DNA of 11,120 bases from Actinomycetes bacterium (GTDB lineage: Bacteria > Actinomycetota > Actinomycetes > Actinomycetales > Cellulomonadaceae), in the NCBI GenBank assembly GCA_023428465.1, contig JAEYXM010000096.1, positions 1 to 11,120 of the forward strand, read 5' to 3'. Under the pieces are notes generated by a model. It made no database searches. It worked only from the letters and a program-made list of their open reading frames with translations, and was not told where the DNA came from. Below are positions 7,043-11,120 of this stretch, one piece after another (the first letter of the stretch is position 1; each line of letters opens with the position of its first letter). A program made the translations under genes and the position numbers.

Positions 7043-7768
7043 ATGGCTGAGAAGCAGACGATCCTCGGGCGCATCGCCCAGCTGGCGAAGGCGAACATCA
7101 ACTCGATCCTCGACCGGGCGGAAGACCCGGAGAAGATGCTCGACCAGCTCATCCGCGACTACTCCAACTCGATCGCCGAGGCGGAGGACGCCATCGCGGT
7201 GACCATCGGCAACCTGCGGCTGGCCGAGTCGGACCACGCGGCCGACGTCTCCGCCGCCGCCGACTGGGGTCGCAAGGCCGCCGCGGCGTCCGCCAAGGCG
7301 GACTCGCTCCGGGCCGAGGGCAACGCCACCGAGGCGGACCGGTTCGACGGCCTCGCCCGAGTGGCGCTCGGCAAGCAGATCTCCTACGAGCAGGAGGCGA
7401 CGTCGGCCGAGCCGCTCATCGCCTCGCAGACCGACGTCGTCGCGAAGCTCAAGACCGGCCTCACCCAGATGAAGGAGAGGCTCGCGGAACTGAAGCGCAA
7501 GCGCGACGAGCTCGTCGCCCGCGCGAAGTCCGCCGAGGCCCAGGCGCAGGTCCAGGGCGCGATCTCCTCGATCAACGTCCTCGACCCGACGTCGGAGCTG
7601 TCGCGCTTCGAGGAGAACGTCCGCCGTGAGGAGGCGCGCGTCGCCGGCCAGGCCGAGCTCGCCGCGTCCTCGCTCGAGGCGCAGTTCGACTCACTTGAGG
7701 CCGACGCCGGGGACCTCGAGGTCGAGGCCCGTCTCGCGGCACTCAAGACCGGTGGTCAGACCGCCTGA
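7043..7768 (+). CDS. pspA: PspA/IM30 (Vipp1) family envelope-stress protein
   Basis: This 241-residue, cytoplasmic, peripheral membrane protein is almost entirely helical. The N-terminal amphipathic helix (TILGRIAQLAKANINSILDRA) and the family signature EDPEKMLDQLIRDY at about residues 27-40 identify PspA/IM30. A long Lys/Glu/Ala-rich coiled-coil hairpin follows, then a short C-terminal helix (LEVEARLAALK). Family members share the ESCRT-III fold, assemble into rings or rods on damaged membranes, and help keep the proton-motive force. No pspF, pspB or pspC gene is nearby, so the E. coli regulatory circuit does not apply. The partner encoded here is the TPM protein upstream. A hairpin 14 nt after the stop closes the unit. 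The family call is secure; the link to TPM is inferred from gene order and topology. Confidence 0.95.
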   Translation: MAEKQTILGRIAQLAKANINSILDRAEDPEKMLDQLIRDYSNSIAEAEDAIAVTIGNLRLAESDHAADVSAAADWGRKAAAASAKADSLRAEGNATEADRFDGLARVALGKQISYEQEATSAEPLIASQTDVVAKLKTGLTQMKERLAELKRKRDELVARAKSAEAQAQVQGAISSINVLDPTSELSRFEENVRREEARVAGQAELAASSLEAQFDSLEADAGDLEVEARLAALKTGGQTA

Positions 7769-7782
7769 GGAACCTGCCCGAT

Positions 7783-7815
7783 GCGCCGGGTCGCTCCCCT
7801 GGGGCGGCCCGGCGC
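7783..7815 (+). terminator. GC-rich hairpin after pspA, likely terminator
   Basis: GCGCCGGG (7783-7790) pairs perfectly with CCCGGCGC (7808-7815); CCC/GGG (7796-7798 with 7802-7804) can extend it inside. It starts 14 nt after the pspA stop. No T-tract follows, as is frequent in high-GC actinobacteria. The 3' arm can pair instead with GCCGGGC at 7822-7828. Confidence 0.5.
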
Positions 7816-7878
7816 TCGCATGCCGGGCGCCGGAGGTCCCGGGCCGTGGGGCGCAGCGCGGCGGACACTGGCCGTGAC

Positions 7879-7884
7879 TAGGAT
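7879..7884 (+). promoter_or_regulatory. -10 box of the HD-fold gene
   Basis: TAGGAT is an excellent actinobacterial -10 sequence, about 35 bp before the chosen ATG. It predicts a transcription start near 7891 and a leader of about 28 nt containing AGAGGAA (7903-7909). The in-frame ATG at 7883 lies inside this box, so it is not the start. No clear -35 box is seen. Confidence 0.5.
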
Positions 7885-7918
7885 GACCGCTCGTCTCCCC
7901 CGAGAGGAACCGCGATCC

Positions 7919-8722
7919 ATGGGCGTCACCGAAGCCCCGCAGTGGTTGGTCCCAGCCTGGGTCCGCGCGTGTGCGGGCGCGGGTGTCACGGCGTCGCACG
8001 ACGAGATCGAGCACGTCGGCGAGCGCCTCCTGGCCCGCTGGACCGAGCCCAACCGGCGATACCACAACGCCCGGCACCTGGCCGATGTCCTCGCGCACGT
8101 CGACGAGCTCGCGGAGGAGGCCCACGAGCCGGACCTCGTCCGCCTCGCAGCCTGGTACCACGGCGCTGTCTTCGACGCCGCTGAGCGCGCGTCGTACGCC
8201 CACCGCGGCGGCGAGGACGAGCGCGCGAGCGCGGTGCTGGCCCGGCTGGAGCTCGGGGAGCTCGGGCTCTCCGAGCGCGCGGTCGACCGGGTCGCCGAGC
8301 TCGTGACGGCGCTCGCCCGGCACACGCCCGTGCCCGGCGACGACGACTGCGCCGTGCTGTGCGACGCGGACCTGGCGATGCTCGCGGGTGAGCCGCAGCG
8401 GTACCGGGCGTACCTGGCGGATCTGCGCGCCGAGTACGCGCACATCCCCGTCGAGGACTTCGTGCGCGCCCGGATCGCGATCCTGCGTCGGCTCCTCACG
8501 CGGCCGACGCTCTTCGCCAGCCCCCTCGGGCGCAACTGGGAGGAGCCCGCGCGCCAGAACGTCGATGCCGAGCTCCAGCGGCTCGAGCGCGAGCTGGCGG
8601 CCATCGAGGCCGAGACGGGCGTCCCCATCGGCACCGTCCCCATCGGCGGCACGCTCCCCGTCGACGGCGCCGACCCTGCTGCCGATGCTCCGCGCGAGAC
8701 GGACGGGCCGACCGCGGGCTGA
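7919..8722 (+). CDS. COG4339-type HD-superfamily protein with HD dyad changed to HG
   Basis: This 267-residue protein resembles predicted metal-dependent HD phosphohydrolases of the COG4339 type. The diagnostic segment RRYHNARHL is present (His49, His53). The second motif reads WYHGAVFDA at residues 79-87, where the family normally has HD: position 82 is Gly. Later acidic residues are GEDERASA and CDADLAML (Asp149, Asp151). The last 45 residues are Pro/Gly/Asp-rich and probably disordered, with PIG repeated. ATG 7919 is chosen because AGGA (7905-7908) precedes it by 10 nt and a -10 box lies upstream; in-frame ATGs at 7781 and 7883 would sit in the pspA hairpin and in that box. Loss of the HD aspartate would remove a usual metal ligand, so either activity is lost or another residue substitutes. 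I have a weak recollection that HG variants occur in other actinobacteria. Confidence 0.82.
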   Translation: MGVTEAPQWLVPAWVRACAGAGVTASHDEIEHVGERLLARWTEPNRRYHNARHLADVLAHVDELAEEAHEPDLVRLAAWYHGAVFDAAERASYAHRGGEDERASAVLARLELGELGLSERAVDRVAELVTALARHTPVPGDDDCAVLCDADLAMLAGEPQRYRAYLADLRAEYAHIPVEDFVRARIAILRRLLTRPTLFASPLGRNWEEPARQNVDAELQRLERELAAIEAETGVPIGTVPIGGTLPVDGADPAADAPRETDGPTAG

Positions 8723-8724
8723 GT

Positions 8725-8769
8725 GCTCCTCCACAGGCCCGCCGCGACCCGGAGCTCGTCCACAGCCCC
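8725..8769 (+). repeat. Pair of 16-bp direct repeats containing TCCACAG upstream of the WXG100 gene
   Basis: GCTCCTCCACAGGCCC (8725-8740) and GCTCGTCCACAGCCCC (8754-8769) match at 14 of 16 positions and are 29 bp apart start to start. They lie in the 115-bp gap between the HD-fold and WXG100 genes, upstream of the candidate -10 box. They could be a paired activator site; TCCACA also resembles the core of a DnaA box, but the flanks do not. Confidence 0.5.
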
Positions 8770-8805
8770 GGCGGCCCCTCCCTGCAGCGCTCGGGCCGGC
8801 GCCCG

Positions 8806-8811
8806 TACGGT
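8806..8811 (+). promoter_or_regulatory. Candidate -10 box of the WXG100 gene
   Basis: TACGGT fits TAnnnT. It predicts a start near 8818 and a leader of about 20 nt that holds the strong GAGGAGGAG ribosome binding site (8827-8835). The -35 position shows only TGCAGC, a weak match. Confidence 0.35.
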
Positions 8812-8837
8812 CGGGCGACCCGAGTCGAGGAGGAGCC

Positions 8838-9128
8838 ATGAGCCGGTACGAGGTGGACAGCGCACAGGTCGCGCAGGCGAGCGGGGCGGCAGGCACGTCC
8901 GTCGCCGCGATCCGCACGGAGGTGGCGGCGCTGATGCGCCACCTCACGGATCTGCAGGGGGTATGGCGGGGCACCGCAGCGACCGCCTTCGCGGGCGTCG
9001 TCGCGGACTGGGCCTCGACCCAGCAGCACGTCGAGGCGAGCCTCGACCAGATCACCGCCGCGCTCGGACAGGCCGCGCAGCACTACGCCGACGCCGAGCA
9101 GCAGGCCTCACGCCTGTTCATGCGCTGA
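8838..9128 (+). CDS. WXG100 (ESAT-6-like) protein, orphan type VII secretion substrate
   Basis: This 96-residue protein has the typical length and helix-turn-helix layout of the WXG100 family. The WxG turn is Trp43-Arg44-Gly45 in LQGVWRGTAATAF. The C-terminal secretion signal YxxxE is at residues 83-87 (HYADAEQQ). Helix 1 spans about 8-38 and helix 2 about 47-90. Family members form small helical dimers exported by type VII (ESX/Ess) systems. The start is ATG 8838, 2 nt after the GAGGAGGAG stretch. No EccC, EccD, mycosin, second WXG100 gene or LXG toxin is visible, so secretion would rely on machinery elsewhere. Its own promoter and a downstream hairpin suggest a single-gene transcript. A homodimer is more likely than an ESAT-6/CFP-10-type pair, by inference from the missing partner. 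Confidence 0.93.
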   Translation: MSRYEVDSAQVAQASGAAGTSVAAIRTEVAALMRHLTDLQGVWRGTAATAFAGVVADWASTQQHVEASLDQITAALGQAAQHYADAEQQASRLFMR

Positions 9129-9162
9129 GGCCCTGCATCCGGGCGCCCGACGTGATCCGACA

Positions 9163-9192
9163 GCTCGCGGCCGGCGTCGGGGCGCCGCGAGC
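9163..9192 (+). terminator. Hairpin after the WXG100 gene, likely terminator
   Basis: GCTCGCGGC (9163-9171) and GCCGCGAGC (9184-9192) are perfect 9-bp arms around a 12-nt loop, starting 35 nt after the stop. No T-run follows. Position and stem length support termination before the DUF4031 gene. Confidence 0.5.
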
Positions 9193-9215
9193 GGCCCGGC
9201 CCGCACCCCCGGTGG

Positions 9216-9221
9216 GAGAAT
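9216..9221 (+). promoter_or_regulatory. Possible -10 box before the DUF4031 leader ORF
   Basis: GAGAAT matches 4 of 6 bases of TATAAT, and its 3' end lies 6 bp before the ATG at 9228. A start at 9228 would give a leaderless transcript beginning with a small ORF. The first T of TAnnnT is absent, so this is weak. Confidence 0.3.
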
Positions 9222-9227
9222 CGCCGG

Positions 9228-9257
9228 ATGCACCTCGACGCGGGCCGGCCGACGTGA
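9228..9257 (+). CDS. Possible 9-codon leader peptide overlapping the DUF4031 start
   Basis: ATG 9228 opens MHLDAGRPT and stops at TGA 9255-9257. That TGA overlaps the GTG start of the DUF4031 gene (9254-9256) in the arrangement GTGA. The layout suggests translational coupling: ribosomes ending the leader would re-start on the GTG. The peptide has no run of one amino acid, so a classical attenuation leader is unlikely. The main gene has no good Shine-Dalgarno motif of its own, which supports a role. A short ORF can arise by chance, so confidence is low. Confidence 0.3.
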   Translation: MHLDAGRPT

Positions 9258-9520
9258 CCGTGCTCGTCGACCCGCCGCTCTGGCCGCGCCACGGTCGACT
9301 GTGGGGGCACCTGGTGAGCGACACCTCGCTCGCAGAGCTGCACGCCCTCGCTGCCGCCGCCGGTCTGCCGGCGCGCGCCTTCGACCGGGACCACTACGAC
9401 GTCCCCGCCGAGCTCTACGACGACCTCGTAGCCCTCGGTGCGCAGCTGGTGGACTCCCGCGAGCTCGTGCGCCGGCTGCGCGCCTCGGGCCTGCGCGTGC
9501 CCGCCCGCGACCGCCGCTGA
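9254..9520 (+). CDS. DUF4031 domain-containing protein
   Basis: This 88-residue, soluble, cytoplasmic protein opens VTVLVDPPLWPRHGRLWGHL. It then carries LVSDTSLAELHALA and the acidic-aromatic segment FDRDHYDVPAELYDD, ending in RRLRASGLRV and a basic tail. These blocks, and nearly the whole length, are what I know as DUF4031, a small conserved actinobacterial and proteobacterial family of unknown function. The conserved Asp, His and Tyr residues could form an active site, but no reaction is known. GTG 9254 is chosen because the family sequence begins exactly there; no in-frame ATG precedes it. It is probably transcribed separately from the WXG100 gene, from which it is parted by 125 bp and a hairpin. 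The stop lies at the very edge of the 19-bp repeat array. Confidence 0.88.
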   Translation: MTVLVDPPLWPRHGRLWGHLVSDTSLAELHALAAAAGLPARAFDRDHYDVPAELYDDLVALGAQLVDSRELVRRLRASGLRVPARDRR

Positions 9521-9624
9521 CCGTTCGGGCAGCTGTCACCGACCGTGCGGGCAGTCACCGACCGTGCGGTCAGTCACCGACCGTGCGGGCAGTCACCGAC
9601 CGTGCGGGCAGCCGTCACCGACCG
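9519..9624. repeat. 19-bp tandem repeat array between convergent genes
   Basis: Four consecutive copies of GTCACCGACCGTGCGGGCA lie at 9535-9553, 9554-9572, 9573-9591 and 9592-9610. Copy 2 has one change (GGTCA for GGGCA), which makes GACCG-TG-CGGTC a perfect dyad. Partial copies flank the array: GACCGTTCGGGCA at 9519-9531 and GTCACCGACCG at 9614-9624. Each is offset by a 3-base insertion (GCT on the left, GCC on the right). The GAC motif is therefore spaced 22, 19, 19, 19 and 22 bp. GACCGCCGC occurs on both outer sides (9509-9517 and 9620-9628). The unit is not a multiple of three, so the array does not code for protein. It lies between the DUF4031 stop and the groEL terminator. Confidence 0.9.
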
Positions 9625-9670
9625 CCGCGCCCGATCGCGACGCCGCTGCAGTACCCAGCTCCTGACAGCA

Positions 9671-9710
9671 CGACAGGCGGGCACCTCCCGCAGGAGGCAC
9701 CCGCCTGTCG
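9671..9710 (-). terminator. Strong hairpin terminator of groEL
   Basis: CGACAGGCGGG (9671-9681) pairs perfectly with CCCGCCTGTCG (9700-9710). After a 2x2 internal loop, CCTCC (9684-9688) pairs with GGAGG (9693-9697) around a CGCA loop. This 16-bp stem lies 18 nt after the groEL stop on the minus strand. It is the strongest hairpin in the window. A true T-tract is lacking. Confidence 0.8.
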
Positions 9711-9728
9711 AGGCGTGCTACGGGCGGA

Positions 9729-11120
<1,392 letters not shown>

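Noticed and set aside
8725..8769. DnaA boxes or a replication origin at the two TCCACAG sites.
   Set aside because: The best copy (TCGTCCACA) differs from TTGTCCACA at one base and the other at two. There are only two sites, no AT-rich stretch and no dnaA or dnaN nearby.
9519..9624. CRISPR array.
   Set aside because: The 19-bp units are directly adjacent with no unique spacers, and there are no cas genes.
9509..9628. GACCGCCGC at both ends of the array as a target-site duplication of an inserted element.
   Set aside because: There are no terminal inverted repeats or transposase remains, and the copies are explainable as decayed repeat units containing GACCG.
9301..9720. Proteins read through the 19-bp repeats (peptides with repeated TDRAGSHRPCGQ-type segments).
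   Set aside because: The period is not a multiple of three, the frames run antisense into the groEL terminator and gene, and no start signals support them.

Overview
The window is very GC-rich, with codon third positions almost all G or C. Its gene content points to a high-GC Gram-positive actinobacterium: an XPB-type helicase with its Helicase_C_3 partner, an LAxTG (class E sortase-like) sorting signal, WXG100, a DUF4031 protein, and a GroEL with a GGM tail. The protein style resembles Cellulomonadaceae and related Micrococcales; this placement is an inference from similarity I recall, not from a search.

Layout, left to right. (1) Bases 1-216 are the 3' end of a cell-wall-anchored surface protein. 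It converges on a small four-helix membrane protein on the minus strand (296-637). (2) A divergent promoter region (638-751) leads into a two-gene, translationally coupled operon (752-4773). It encodes a 790-residue Helicase_C_3 protein with a WYL-like C-terminus, then the XPB/Ercc3 DNA helicase. (3) Bases 4854-7768 hold an envelope pair: a secreted and membrane-anchored TPM-domain protein with a long coiled coil and a Gly/aromatic/Arg-Ser tail, followed by PspA/IM30. (4) Bases 7919-9520 hold three small genes that look separately transcribed: a COG4339-type HD-fold protein whose HD dyad reads HG, an orphan WXG100 protein, and a DUF4031 protein that may be preceded by a 9-codon overlapping leader ORF. 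(5) The last part (9729-11120) is most of groEL on the minus strand, ending in a strong hairpin terminator. Between DUF4031 and that terminator lies a 19-bp tandem repeat array.

How the genes work together. The XPB pair is a known actinobacterial arrangement, as in M. tuberculosis Rv0862c-Rv0861c, linked to DNA unwinding and repair. TPM plus PspA reads as an envelope-maintenance module. The predicted topology puts the TPM domain outside the membrane and the coiled coil and tail inside, on the same face as PspA. The other genes are individually conserved but show no shared pathway.

Most of the window is ordinary actinobacterial core genome; I see no phage, IS element, CRISPR array or RNA gene. 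The parts most worth a second look are the TPM-PspA module with its condensate-like tail, the 19-bp array between convergent genes, the overlapping leader ORF at DUF4031, the paired TCCACAG repeats before the WXG100 gene, and the HG substitution.
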